Source: Prescottella equi (lineage in GTDB: Bacteria > Actinomycetota > Actinomycetes > Mycobacteriales > Mycobacteriaceae). From it: a stretch of 64,000 nucleotides of DNA. The notes beneath the pieces are model-generated. The model saw only the letters and a program-made list of their open reading frames with translations, was not told the origin of the DNA and searched no databases. The stretch is from NCBI RefSeq assembly GCF_020171745.1, contig NZ_JAIVAH010000018.1, positions 124,001-188,000 of the forward strand, read 5' to 3'. Shown in pieces: positions 1 through 8,371 of this stretch (positions within the stretch are counted from its first letter, which is position 1; every line of letters starts with the position of its first letter). Both the position numbers and the translations under genes were made by a program.

Positions 1-1089
1 CTCCTTCGACGCCGACATGGCGGTCGGCATTCTTCGATCGAAACGCTTACGCAGCGCGAGGGACACGTAGACCAGGCCGACCAGCACCGGCACCTCGATC
101 AACGGCCCGACCACTCCTGCGAGCGCCTGTCCGGAGGTGACGCCGTAGGTGGCGATCGCGACGGCGATCGCGAGCTCGAAGTTGTTGCCCGCCGCGGTGA
201 ACGCGAGTGTGGTGGTGCGCTCGTATCCCAGCCCCATCGCCGCGCCGAGCAGATAGCCGCCGCCCCACATGATCGCGAAGTACGCCAGCAGCGGGATCGC
301 GATCCGTACGACATCGAGTGGCTGCGAGGTGATCTGGTCGCCCTGTAGCGCGAACAGGATCACGATCGTGAACAGCAGGCCGTAGAGCGCCCACGGGCCG
401 ATCCTCGGCAGGAACGTCGACTCGTACCACTCACGCCCCCTGGCCTTCTCACCGAAGTGGCGAGTGAGGAACCCGGCGAGCAGCGGGATGCCGAGGAAGA
501 TCAGTACCGACTTCGCGATCTGCCACGGCGAGGTGTCGATCGTCGTCTGCTCGAGACCCAGCCAGCCGGGCAGCACCGAGAGGTAGAACCAGCCGAGGAC
601 TGCGAACATGATCACCTGGAAGACGGAGTTGATCGCCACCAGGACCGCGGCCGCCTCCCGGTCGCCGCAGGCGAGGTCGTTCCAGATGATCACCATCGCG
701 ATGCAGCGTGCGAGGCCGACGATGATCAGACCGGTCCGGTACTCGGGCAGATCCGACAGGAAGATCCAGGCGAGCGCGAACATCAGCGCCGGCCCGAGGA
801 CCCAGTTCAGCAGCAGCGAACCGGCCAGCAGTCTGCGGTCGCCGGTGACGGTGTCGAGACGGTCGTAGCGCACCTTCGCCAGCACCGGGTACATCATGAT
901 CAGCAGACCGAGCGCGATCGGCAGCGAGATGCCGTCGAGTTCGACGGCACCGAGTGCGTCGCCGAGTCCCGGGATCGTCCGGCCGAGGAGCAGTCCGGCG
1001 ATCATTGCGACACCGATCCACACCGGCAGGAAGCGATCCAGTGTCGAGAGCTTGCCGACGACAGCCGGGGACACGTTCGCGGCGCTCAC
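1..1089 (-). CDS. ACR3-family arsenite efflux permease (3' end beyond window)
   Basis: The product would pump arsenite out across the cytoplasmic membrane, coupled to the proton motive force. About 363 residues are visible and the frame is still open at base 1, so the C-terminus lies outside the window. It reads as a string of hydrophobic helices with the family motif FTAAGNNFELAIAVA near residue 295, VGPLIEVPVLVGLVYVSL after it, and the conserved cysteine in GLARCIAMVI, needed for thiolate handling of As(III). Translation starts at GTG (1089-1087), which overlaps the arsR stop as GTGA, so the two genes are translationally coupled. The tail after the last helix (LRKRFDRRMPTAMSASKE) continues past the usual ACR3 length. 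A C-terminal arsenate reductase domain, as in the mycobacterial ACR3-ArsC fusion, is therefore possible but not visible. Confidence 0.9.
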   Translation of the reverse strand, partial: MSAANVSPAVVGKLSTLDRFLPVWIGVAMIAGLLLGRTIPGLGDALGAVELDGISLPIALGLLIMMYPVLAKVRYDRLDTVTGDRRLLAGSLLLNWVLGPALMFALAWIFLSDLPEYRTGLIIVGLARCIAMVIIWNDLACGDREAAAVLVAINSVFQVIMFAVLGWFYLSVLPGWLGLEQTTIDTSPWQIAKSVLIFLGIPLLAGFLTRHFGEKARGREWYESTFLPRIGPWALYGLLFTIVILFALQGDQITSQPLDVVRIAIPLLAYFAIMWGGGYLLGAAMGLGYERTTTLAFTAAGNNFELAIAVAIATYGVTSGQALAGVVGPLIEVPVLVGLVYVSLALRKRFDRRMPTAMSASKE

Positions 1090-1466
1090 AGCGCGGCCTC
1101 GACGGTCGGCGCGCAGGCCGAGCCCGCGACGACGCCTACAGTCGGCGACAGTACCGACGAAAGCTGTTCCAGCGCAGACGGAATCACCCGATAGTACACC
1201 CAGGTTCCGCGTCGCTCGGAGTCGAGCAGGCCCGCCTCCCGCAGCACCTTCAGGTGGTGGGAGATCGTCGGCTGGGACAGGTCGAAGGCGGGCGAGATGT
1301 CACAGACACAGCTCTCCCCGCCCTCGTGTGCGGCGATCAGGCTCAGCATCCGCAGCCGCACCGGATCGCCGAGCGCCTTGAACATCCGGGCCAGATCGGC
1401 CGCCCGGCCCTCCGCGAGGGGCTGCCCCCCGATCGGTGCACAGCACTCCGCGCCTTGATTCGACAT
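1086..1466 (-). CDS. arsR: ArsR-family arsenic-responsive repressor
   Basis: This 126-residue winged-helix repressor would sit on the ars promoter and leave it when As(III) binds. The HTH is clear: FKALGDPVRLRMLSLIA, then the CVC metal-binding pair in ESCVCDIS, then LSQPTISHHLKVLREAGL and a wing ending WVYYRV. The adjacent N-terminal cysteines (AECC) and C-terminal SACAP could add thiol ligands. It is the first gene of an arsR-ACR3 pair with a 4-base overlap. The ATG lies inside the presumed operator at 1457-1492, so a leaderless transcript or strong steric repression is likely. The multicopper oxidase gene ends 42 bases upstream on the same strand. Family assignment is firm; specificity for arsenic rests on the CVC motif and the ACR3 neighbour. 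Confidence 0.93.
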   Translation of the reverse strand: MSNQGAECCAPIGGQPLAEGRAADLARMFKALGDPVRLRMLSLIAAHEGGESCVCDISPAFDLSQPTISHHLKVLREAGLLDSERRGTWVYYRVIPSALEQLSSVLSPTVGVVAGSACAPTVEAAL

Positions 1467-1492
1467 ACATCTATATTGACATCTATCGAATC
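1457..1492. promoter_or_regulatory. Candidate ArsR operator
   Basis: A perfect 7-base inverted repeat (GATTCGA at 1457-1463 and TCGAATC at 1486-1492) encloses a low-GC core containing two direct copies of ACATCTAT (1467-1474 and 1479-1486). The AT-rich ATA/GAT content and position over the arsR start codon match known ArsR/SmtB operators. It also separates the upstream oxidase gene from arsR. Confidence 0.7.
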
Positions 1493-1508
1493 AGTGCGAT
1501 CCGGCGGG

Positions 1509-3350
1509 TCACTCCGCGACCGTCCGGAAGCCGAGCATCATGTCGTGATCCTCGTGGTCGAGCATGTGGCAGTGCCACACGTAGCCCTGCAGCGGGCCGG
1601 ATGCGGCCGGCGCCGGGTCGTGCCCGGCGTGTGCAGGCGTGCCGTGGCCGGAGTGATCGGGGGCCGGCGCCGCCACCTCGCCGACACCGAAGGTCGCGTC
1701 CGGGTCGAACCCCAACCGGTCCGCGGTCGGGAACACCGCGACGATCCGGGTGACCGTCCCCGGGTTGGCGACGACAGTGTCCTTGCGCCCGGTTTCCCAC
1801 GGTTCCGGCGGGATCAGCGGGCCGGTGACGAAGGCGTCGATCGGCGGCGCCCACTTGGTGCCGACCGGCGGGGCCGGGTTCTCCCGGGTGTAGCGATCCA
1901 GGTCGAAGTCCTGCCGACCGAGAACCCGAAAGTTCACCAGGTGCAGGTGGATCGGATGCGGTTCGGGCGTGACGTTGACGATGTCCCACTGTTCGACGGT
2001 GCCCTGCCGCGGCATCTCGATGTCGGGGTCGCCGAACCGGAGGTTGTTGAGCGACATGAGCACGCTGCCGGTCGACGGGTCCGGCAACTGCATCACCGTG
2101 ACGGTCCGGTGCACCTGCGGGGTCGGGACGGGCTCCAGGTCGGCGGGCTGTCCCGTGCCGCCCCGCAACGTCTCTGGGACGGCGCCGGCGAAGCCGCGCC
2201 CGTCGGCCACCCGGAACCGACAGAACAGCGGCATCGCCCGCGCCCCGCGCTGCGACGCAGCGAGCGGCGGCGGCTCGTCGTTGCACAGCTCCACCGTCCC
2301 GCCGGGCTCGAGAGCACCGAAATCCACGAGCAGGTCTACGCGCTCGCCGGGGGCGAGCCGCACCCGCGTCGTGGGTACCGGCGCGTCGAGCATGCCGCTC
2401 TCCATCCCGAGCACCCAGAAGCGCATCCGGTTGCCGAAGAACAGATTCCACACGCTGAACGATGCCGCGTTCACCACCCGCAGGCGATACATCCCGCGCG
2501 CGACCTCGAGTTCCGGCCAGATCTTGCCGTTCACCACGCCGACGTCGCCGGGGGTGCCGCCGTCCCAGCGGCCCTGCGGCACGACCGGTGTGGCCCGGAT
2601 GCTCTGCCGTCCGTCCGCGGTGAAGATCTTCTCCTGCAGGACCAGCGGCAGCTCGAACTCGCCGGACGGCAGTCCCCATGCGTTACCGGTTGTCCCCGTG
2701 TCGAATTCGTCGCGCAGCAGGAACATGCCGGCAAGCCCGGCGTACACGTTGAGCCGGGTTATCCCCATCGCGTGGTCGTGGTACCAGAACTGGGTGGCCT
2801 CGTGGACGTTCGGGAACTGGTGCACGTGCCCCTGCCCGGGCCGCTGCAGGAACGCCGGGTGTCCGTCGTGTTCGGGCGGGGTGACCGACCCGTGCAGGTG
2901 CATCGACGTCGGCACCGCCGTCCGGTCCTGCTCGGTGACGCCGTGCAGCGTGGTGTCGAAGTCCGCGGCGAGCGGGTGGACGCCGATCTCGTTGCGGTAG
3001 GCGACGGTCAGCGCGTCACCGGCGTGCGCCTCGACCGTGGGACCCAGGTAGTCCATCCCGCCGTACGCGAGGGCCGGCGACGGCTCCAGGTCGCGGTGGA
3101 ACCGATGCGTGGTGCTCGCGGCCCGCAGTTCGAGCTGCGAACCGGTCAGCACCGGGATCCGGGGCAACGGATCGACGAACGGCTCGAGCTTCGGCGACGC
3201 GAACAGCAGCGGGCGGGTCGGGTCGATGTCCCCGAGACTGCCGAAATCCTGGGCCCGCACCGCGGCCATCCCCGCCGCACCGGCCCCGATCGCCCCGGCC
3301 GTCCAGGCGAGTCCACGATTGAACGCGCGTCGCGAGATCCGTCCGCTCAT
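1509..3350 (-). CDS. Tat-exported multicopper oxidase (CotA/bilirubin-oxidase type)
   Basis: This 613-residue laccase-like enzyme couples one-electron oxidation of a phenolic or metal substrate to reduction of O2 to water. All four copper-binding motifs are present in order: MHLHGSV near residue 150, WYHDHAMG near 190, PHPIHLHLVNF near 485, and WHCHMLDHEDHDMM near 595, which supplies the type-1 Cys, His and axial Met. The N-terminus begins SGRISRRAFNRG followed by a hydrophobic stretch ending AAVRA, a twin-arginine signal, so it is exported folded. The C-terminal half carries a His-rich insert (DHSGHGTPAHAGHD) that may bind metal. It lies upstream of arsR in the same direction with a 42-base gap holding the presumed operator. 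Natural substrate cannot be told from sequence. Confidence 0.93.
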   Translation of the reverse strand: MSGRISRRAFNRGLAWTAGAIGAGAAGMAAVRAQDFGSLGDIDPTRPLLFASPKLEPFVDPLPRIPVLTGSQLELRAASTTHRFHRDLEPSPALAYGGMDYLGPTVEAHAGDALTVAYRNEIGVHPLAADFDTTLHGVTEQDRTAVPTSMHLHGSVTPPEHDGHPAFLQRPGQGHVHQFPNVHEATQFWYHDHAMGITRLNVYAGLAGMFLLRDEFDTGTTGNAWGLPSGEFELPLVLQEKIFTADGRQSIRATPVVPQGRWDGGTPGDVGVVNGKIWPELEVARGMYRLRVVNAASFSVWNLFFGNRMRFWVLGMESGMLDAPVPTTRVRLAPGERVDLLVDFGALEPGGTVELCNDEPPPLAASQRGARAMPLFCRFRVADGRGFAGAVPETLRGGTGQPADLEPVPTPQVHRTVTVMQLPDPSTGSVLMSLNNLRFGDPDIEMPRQGTVEQWDIVNVTPEPHPIHLHLVNFRVLGRQDFDLDRYTRENPAPPVGTKWAPPIDAFVTGPLIPPEPWETGRKDTVVANPGTVTRIVAVFPTADRLGFDPDATFGVGEVAAPAPDHSGHGTPAHAGHDPAPAASGPLQGYVWHCHMLDHEDHDMMLGFRTVAE

Positions 3351-3589
3351 GTCACGTCACACTCCCCCGTGGTCGCCCTGCCGGAGCACGCTCGCCCGAC
3401 GGTACGCCGGAACCGTCTGCCGCCCTGACCCTTTGCGGGCATCCACCCGGATTCCCCCTCCCGTTCCCGGCGAGCCGGACGAATCACCTCGTGGAACGTT
3501 TCCATTTCGCGGGAAGTCATGTGGCGAGTGGCAGCGACTCGAGACAGGCTGGTGACCCGGATGACATTTGCGACAACCAGAGGCGGACG

Positions 3590-4456
3590 ATGACTACTGA
3601 GATCAGTTACGAGGACTCCAAGCGGGAACTGCACACCGATCAGGGTGTGCTCCGGTACCACCAGGCCGGCGACGGTCCGCCGCTGCTGCTGCTGCACGGT
3701 TCCGGCCCCGGCGTCACCGGCTGGCGCAACTACCGCGGCGTCCTCGCGGACTTCGCGGAGCACTTCACCTGCTACGTCCTCGAGTTCCCCGGCTTCGGCG
3801 TGTCCGATCCGTGCGACGGCCACCCGATGGTCGAGGCCGTCAACGCGGTCCCCGTCTTCCTCGAGGGCCTGGGCCTGGGTCCGGTCGACATCATCGGCAA
3901 CTCGATGGGCGGCGGCGTCGGCGCGAACATCGCGATCTCGCACCCCGAGCTCGTCAACAAGCTCGTCTCGATCGGCGGCATCGGCAAGAACGTCCTCTCC
4001 CCCTTCCCGGGTGAGGGCATCAAGCTGCTCACCGAGTTCACCGACAACCCGTCCCGCGAGAGCCTGATCCGCTGGTTGCAGTCGATGGTCTACAACCCCG
4101 CCATGGTGACCGAGCAGCTCATCGAGGAGCGTTGGGCGCTCGCGACCGAGCCGAAGACGCTCGAGATCGCCCGCCGCATGTACAGCAGCAATGCGATGAA
4201 GGCGATGGCTGCCGCTGCCGCGCAGGCCGACGTCACCCCGTACTGGGCGAAGCTCGGCAAGATCAAGGCTCCGACCCTGATCACGTGGGGGCGGGACGAC
4301 CGCGTCAGCCCCGTCGACATGGGTCTGCTGCCGATGCGCGACATCCCCAACGCCGAGTTCCACGTGTTCCCGAACTGCGGCCACTGGACCATGATCGAGG
4401 CCCGCGACGCCTGGCTGGCGTCGGTGCTCTCCTTCCTCCTGCGCGACCGCAAGTGA
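3590..4456 (+). CDS. Alpha/beta hydrolase, meta-cleavage-product hydrolase type (HsaD/BphD-like)
   Basis: The 288-residue protein belongs to the C-C bond hydrolases that split ring-opened aromatic or steroid products. The catalytic triad is visible: nucleophile Ser in GNSMGGG, Asp in WGRDDRVSP and His in NCGHW. The oxyanion-hole segment is LLLLHGSGPGVTGWRNYR. The lid domain (about residues 140-200) has the usual length. I start it at ATG 3590 (MTTEISYEDS), with an AGGCGG ribosome site just upstream; the open frame extends further 5' but that part reads as non-coding. It stands alone, divergent from the multicopper oxidase and convergent with the channel gene, and no ring-cleavage dioxygenase is nearby. 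Substrate is therefore unassigned. Confidence 0.85.
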   Translation: MTTEISYEDSKRELHTDQGVLRYHQAGDGPPLLLLHGSGPGVTGWRNYRGVLADFAEHFTCYVLEFPGFGVSDPCDGHPMVEAVNAVPVFLEGLGLGPVDIIGNSMGGGVGANIAISHPELVNKLVSIGGIGKNVLSPFPGEGIKLLTEFTDNPSRESLIRWLQSMVYNPAMVTEQLIEERWALATEPKTLEIARRMYSSNAMKAMAAAAAQADVTPYWAKLGKIKAPTLITWGRDDRVSPVDMGLLPMRDIPNAEFHVFPNCGHWTMIEARDAWLASVLSFLLRDRK

Positions 4457-4463
4457 GCTGACG

Positions 4464-4509
4464 GCGATCTCCGCGGGTCACCGGGCGTCCGGTGACCCGC
4501 GGAGATCGC
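4464..4509. terminator. Perfect 21-bp hairpin, bidirectional terminator
   Basis: Arms 4464-4484 and 4489-4509 are exact reverse complements with a GCGT loop. It sits between convergent genes and overlaps the last ten codons of the ClC-like gene, so those codons double as terminator stem. There is no T tract, as is common in actinobacteria. Confidence 0.8.
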
Positions 4510-5746
4510 GAATCGTCATCGTCGGGCGATTCATCACCAGCAGATACACCGGCAGCACCGCGAGGCACAGGATCGGCAGCACCGACACCGAGCCCACCAT
4601 CGCCACCGGAATGAAGATCCCGAGCCAGTAGCTCCGCACCGCGACCACCACCGCGCCGAGCACCCCGCACGCGATCGCGAGCGTCACCGGCACACTCGGA
4701 ACGAGCGCGTGCCCGATCAGGCCGGCGGTCACGCCGAGGGCGGCCGACGCGATCACGCGGCCGCCGCGGAATCCGCTCGCGGCGGCCACCGCGAAGGCGG
4801 CGAGACTGCACCCGCCCAGCACGAGCAGTCGCGGAATGGACGCGTCCGGCGCCGACGCCGCGAGGTCCCGCATCGTGCCGACGTCCTTGAACATCGACTC
4901 GCGCCCACCGAGCGCACCCAGCAGACCCAGGACCACACCACCGAGCCCCGTCATCAGCACCGGGTTGCGGATGCGGTGGAACGACCCGTGCAGGACGCGA
5001 TAGGCGTACACCGCGCCGAGCACTGCCGCGGCGGAGGCCGTCGCGATCACGACACCACCGAGCACGTCCCGCAACGTCATCGTCGAGTAGCCGGGCACGT
5101 CGAGCGCCAGGACCGGCCGGTCGAGGACCGCCATCGTGACCGCTCCGGCACCGGCCGCGACCAGCGGCGCCAGGATCGCGTCCCACAGGTTGCCCCGCAC
5201 CCGCCGCCCGGTGAGTTCGAGGTACGCGAGCGGGGCCGCGACTGGGGTACCGAACTGCACCCCGATCGTCGCGGCCGTCGCGAGCACGGCGACCCGGTCC
5301 GACGCGATCGAGGGCACCACTCGCGCGACCAGCCACACCGACAGGGCCGCGTTGACCGAGACCAGGACGTTCTCGGGACTCAGGCTGACACCGGCACCGA
5401 GCGCGACGACCAATGCGAACAGCAGGCTCGGAAGCACCCGCAGAGGCACCGGCGGCCCGATCAGACCCGCGGTCGCCGTATCCCGCCCGCCGTGTCCGGG
5501 CACCAGCCACACGATCAGGCCGACGGCGATGCCCGCGGACGTCAGCACGATCGCGATCCACCAGCGGGCGTCGCCCGGGAACCCCAATGCGCGCGGGAGA
5601 CTGCCGTAGAGAACATCGGCGAGCACCCGCGCGGCCGCGAGGACGGCGATCGGCATCACCGTCGCACCGATACCGACGAGCAGAGCGAGCACCGCCTCGC
5701 GCGCGATCACGCGGGCGTCCGGATGCTCCTCGTCCTTCAACGGCAC
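4478..5746 (-). CDS. ClC-like ion channel/antiporter membrane protein
   Basis: This 422-residue protein has ten or more hydrophobic helices and reads like the divergent ClC branch that includes YfeO. Family features include the inverted-repeat architecture, GAGVSLSPENV at the position of the first ClC selectivity motif, GVQFGTPVAAPLAYLEL in the middle, and a glycine-rich segment SGFRGGRVIASAALGV toward the end. The classical GSGIP and GKEGP motifs are degenerate, so chloride selectivity is uncertain. The start shown is a GTG at 5746 directly abutting a GGAGG stretch, which is unusually tight; a start a few codons downstream is possible. It converges on the hydrolase gene through a shared hairpin. 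Confidence 0.75.
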   Translation of the reverse strand: MPLKDEEHPDARVIAREAVLALLVGIGATVMPIAVLAAARVLADVLYGSLPRALGFPGDARWWIAIVLTSAGIAVGLIVWLVPGHGGRDTATAGLIGPPVPLRVLPSLLFALVVALGAGVSLSPENVLVSVNAALSVWLVARVVPSIASDRVAVLATAATIGVQFGTPVAAPLAYLELTGRRVRGNLWDAILAPLVAAGAGAVTMAVLDRPVLALDVPGYSTMTLRDVLGGVVIATASAAAVLGAVYAYRVLHGSFHRIRNPVLMTGLGGVVLGLLGALGGRESMFKDVGTMRDLAASAPDASIPRLLVLGGCSLAAFAVAAASGFRGGRVIASAALGVTAGLIGHALVPSVPVTLAIACGVLGAVVVAVRSYWLGIFIPVAMVGSVSVLPILCLAVLPVYLLVMNRPTMTIRDLRGSPDAR

Positions 5747-5912
5747 CTCCGACTGCTCGGGGTGGGCGCCCCGTCACCGTACTGCGCGAATGCGGTGCCC
5801 GGGCGCGTCATCCGATTCGCCTGACCGCCGGCAACGGCCGGTTCGCCTACGCTGTCGGAATCCGTCGGGGTGGCGACCGCCTCCCGGCGCTGTGTGTTTC
5901 GAAGGGGATGCC

Positions 5913-6809
5913 GTGCGGTCGTCGAGGTTCAATGTCGCGCTGGCGCGGGAGGCGCTCGCCGCCCGATCGGAGTCCGCACAGGGTTGGCTGCGGGGAACCG
6001 CACCCGGCCGGACGGTACAGCGCGCGCTGTCCGGTTTCATCGACGTCGAATGGGCGGACCGGTCCATGACGCTGGCCGCCCAGTCGTTCACGTCGGTCCT
6101 GCCGGTGGTGATCGTGGCGTCGACGATCGGCAGTCACGACACCTTCACCAAGGGGTTCTTCGACCAGTTCGGCATCGACATGGACAGCGTCGACGTGAGC
6201 ACGGACGGCCTCGGCGTCGACGACCCGTCGTTCGCCGCGTTCGGGATCGTCGGCCTGCTGATGGTTCTGCTCGGCGGCACCTCCTTCGCCCGCGCACTGG
6301 GCCGGATGTACGGACGGGTGTGGCACGTCCCGACGCTGAAGTTCGCGAGTTGGTGGCGGTGGATCGCGGTGCTGCTGTCGGTGGCGGCGTGCGCCGCTCT
6401 GATCGGCGCCACCCGGGTGTTGCTCGGCGTGCCGTACCTGGGCGGTTCCCTGGTCCTGGTCGCCCAGTTCGTCGTGTGGGCGGGGCTGTGGACGCTGGTG
6501 CCGTACCTGCTCACCGAGCGCCGCCTGTCGGCCCGCGTGTTGTGGTCGACCGGTGCGATCACCGCCGCGGGGCTGACAGTTCTTCGGATCGGCGGCAACG
6601 TCGTCCTGCCGCGGACGGTCGTCGCGGCCGAATCCAAGTTCGGGGATCTGGGCCTGGTCTTCACCGCGATCGGCTGGATGTTCGTCGCGTGCGGCATCGT
6701 CGTCGGCGCCTCGGTGATCACGAAGGCACTCGCGCTGGACGAAGGGCCGATCGGGCGATACCTGCGCGGACCAGAGGAGCCACTCACAGAAACCTCCATG
6801 ATTCGCTGA
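5913..6809 (+). CDS. YihY/BrkB-family inner-membrane protein
   Basis: This 298-residue polytopic protein is of the YihY/virulence factor BrkB family. Their molecular role is not settled. Hydrophobic segments run at AQSFTSVLPVVIVAS, FGIVGLLMVLLGGTSFA, WIAVLLSVAACAAL, LVAQFVVWAGLWTLVPYLL, and GLVFTAIGWMFVACGIVVGASVI. The pattern FARALGRMYGRVW after the second helix is typical. I place the start at GTG 5913 because GAAGGGGA (5901-5908) precedes it at good spacing; upstream in-frame codons look non-coding. It ends 36 bases before the sigma-factor gene. Confidence 0.8.
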   Translation: MRSSRFNVALAREALAARSESAQGWLRGTAPGRTVQRALSGFIDVEWADRSMTLAAQSFTSVLPVVIVASTIGSHDTFTKGFFDQFGIDMDSVDVSTDGLGVDDPSFAAFGIVGLLMVLLGGTSFARALGRMYGRVWHVPTLKFASWWRWIAVLLSVAACAALIGATRVLLGVPYLGGSLVLVAQFVVWAGLWTLVPYLLTERRLSARVLWSTGAITAAGLTVLRIGGNVVLPRTVVAAESKFGDLGLVFTAIGWMFVACGIVVGASVITKALALDEGPIGRYLRGPEEPLTETSMIR

Positions 6810-6810
6810 A

Positions 6811-6836
6811 GGAACGCGCCAGCTTTCCCGGGTTAC
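6811..6836 (+). promoter_or_regulatory. Candidate ECF-type promoter for the sigma-factor gene
   Basis: GGAAC (6811-6815) and GTTAC (6832-6836) are separated by exactly 16 bases, resembling the -35/-10 layout of many ECF sigma promoters. The expected start lies about 7-10 bases downstream, at or next to the GTG of the sigma gene (6846). This would give a near-leaderless, possibly autoregulated transcript. The assignment is by eye only. Confidence 0.4.
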
Positions 6837-6845
6837 CTGTTCCGT

Positions 6846-7421
6846 GTGAGTTCCAGCTTCGCCCCCTCCCCCGTCACTGCCGGTGACATCAACGGCATCG
6901 CTGTCTCCGCTTCCGCCGGGCACACCGACGCGTTGGCGGACCTGATGGCGCACATCCGCCCGATGGTGCTGGGCTTCTGCAGGTCGCGGTTGCGCTCGTC
7001 GCGGTGCCTGTCGGCCGAGGACGTGACGCAGGAGGTGTGCATCGCGGTGATGCGCGCGCTGCCCCGCTACGAGGACCGCGGCCGATTCACGGCGTTCGTG
7101 TTCGGGATCGCGTCCCACAAGATCGTCGACGCGCTGCGGGCGGTCCACCGGGACAAGTCCGTTCCGGTCGACGTCGTCCCGGATGTCGTGACGACGGACG
7201 ACTCGGCGGACGGACGCCTACTCCGCTCCGACGACCTCCGCAGGATCGAGTCCGTCCTCGGCGTTCTCTCCGCGCGCGAACGGACCATCCTCCACCTGCG
7301 GATCATCGAGGAGCGGAGCGCGGCCGAGACTGCCGACGTGTTGCACACGACCGCCGGCGCCGTCCGCGTCGCACAGCATCGGGCGCTGAACAAGCTACGC
7401 GCGGAGCTCCCGCCGATCTGA
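6846..7421 (+). CDS. ECF RNA polymerase sigma factor, SigD/ShbA type
   Basis: A 191-residue group IV sigma factor. Region 2 is clear (ALADLMAHIRPMVLGFCRSRL, then LSAEDVTQEVCIAVMRALPRY and FTAFVFGIASHKIVDALR). Region 4 holds the HTH (LSARERTILHLRIIEE, then SAAETADVLHTTAGAVRVAQHRALNKLR). The GAVRVAQHRAL signature and the DVTQEVC core match M. tuberculosis SigD and streptomycete ShbA rather than other ECF groups. In M. tuberculosis the anti-sigma RsdA follows sigD. Here the next 284 bases hold no convincing gene, then a secreted protein, so the anti-sigma is absent locally. Confidence 0.85.
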   Translation: MSSSFAPSPVTAGDINGIAVSASAGHTDALADLMAHIRPMVLGFCRSRLRSSRCLSAEDVTQEVCIAVMRALPRYEDRGRFTAFVFGIASHKIVDALRAVHRDKSVPVDVVPDVVTTDDSADGRLLRSDDLRRIESVLGVLSARERTILHLRIIEERSAAETADVLHTTAGAVRVAQHRALNKLRAELPPI

Positions 7422-7705
7422 TCGACGAAAACGCAAGCGTCACAATGGCTGATCGAGCGTCCAGGTCAGACCGTTGCAGCATCGTTACCTAGCAGTCGGA
7501 CCGCTCGGTTCGCCCTGTTCATGGCGCCGGACGGGCGAATCCGGCACCGCCCCGACACCCGTCTCCGCGTCCCCTTTTTCGTATTTGACCGGCTTTGCTG
7601 TTGCAGCCCCGGCGTCCAGCGTCAATGGTGGGAGGGTGATCTTGGTCGGGAGATTGCGTCAACCTGGATCACGTTCCGATGGTTCACATTTGGAAGGGGA
7701 TGAAC

Positions 7706-8287
7706 ATGCAGTTGCGTAATCGGAAGACACTCGGTCACGCGGTCGGTGGGGCTGCGATCGTCGCCGCGGCAGCGCTCGCGGCACCGGCTCTGGCCTCGGC
7801 CGAACCGGTCGAGCTGGCCAGCCCGACGGTGACGACCGGCGTCGAGGGCAACACGCTCTCGGTCACCGTCGCCAACACGAACGAAGATCCCACCACCAGC
7901 TGCGGCGCCTTCGCGCTCGAGGCCACCAAGCTGCCCGCGCTGCAGGAGGATCCAACCAAGATCACGGAACCGGGATTCCTGTCGTGGCAGACGGATGTGG
8001 CCCAGCGGGTCGGCCCGGGTGCCGAGGAGACGTTCACGACCGATCTCGAAAACGGCGTGTACGCGGTTGTGGGCGAGTGCATTTCGCTGACCAACCCGGA
8101 ACTGCCCGCTGTGGGTGACCCGCAGATCGTGCCCGTGGGCGGCCTGCTCGGCAGTGTCGACCTCGGCAGCCTGCAGGACATCCTGCCGGTCGACCTCGAC
8201 CTGGGCAGCCTGCAGGATCTGCTGCCCGCCGACCTCGGCGATCTGCTCGCGGGCCTGCCCCTCGGTTCCACGGGCCCGGACGCGTAA
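7706..8287 (+). CDS. Exported protein with short leucine/aspartate-rich tail repeats
   Basis: A 193-residue secreted protein of unknown function. The N-terminus (MQLRNRKTLG, then a hydrophobic run ending ALASAEP) is a Sec signal peptide with cleavage probably after ALASA. The mature part resembles a small Ig-like domain with two cysteines (TSCGAFAL and VGECISL) that could form a disulfide. The C-terminus carries repeats of the form LGSLQDILPVDLD/LGSLQDLLPADL. Start: GGAAGGGG at 7692-7699 lies only one base from ATG 7700 but six bases from ATG 7706, so 7706 is preferred. It converges with another exported protein across a perfect palindrome. I do not recognise a named family. Confidence 0.75.
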   Translation: MQLRNRKTLGHAVGGAAIVAAAALAAPALASAEPVELASPTVTTGVEGNTLSVTVANTNEDPTTSCGAFALEATKLPALQEDPTKITEPGFLSWQTDVAQRVGPGAEETFTTDLENGVYAVVGECISLTNPELPAVGDPQIVPVGGLLGSVDLGSLQDILPVDLDLGSLQDLLPADLGDLLAGLPLGSTGPDA

Positions 8288-8314
8288 CGCAGAGTTTCTT
8301 CGCGCTTCCCCGGG

Positions 8315-8346
8315 CGGCGCCGACACCCGATCGGGTGTCGGCGCCG
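8315..8346. terminator. 32-base perfect palindrome, terminator
   Basis: Sixteen-base arms (8315-8330 and 8331-8346) pair perfectly; the centre would open into a small loop. TTTCCC follows on the plus strand. It lies between two convergent secreted-protein genes and probably ends transcripts from the left, possibly from both sides. Confidence 0.75.
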
Positions 8347-8371
8347 TTTCCCTCCCCAGGGAATCCAGTGG

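Noticed and set aside
954-3428. 824-codon plus-strand open frame over arsR and the multicopper oxidase
   Set aside because: The opposite strand encodes two clear proteins with intact motifs; this frame has only low-complexity charged sequence.
3351-3589. TGGAACGTTTCCA at about 3490-3505 as a LacI-type operator
   Set aside because: The arms are only five bases, there is no LacI gene nearby, and similar chance dyads are frequent.
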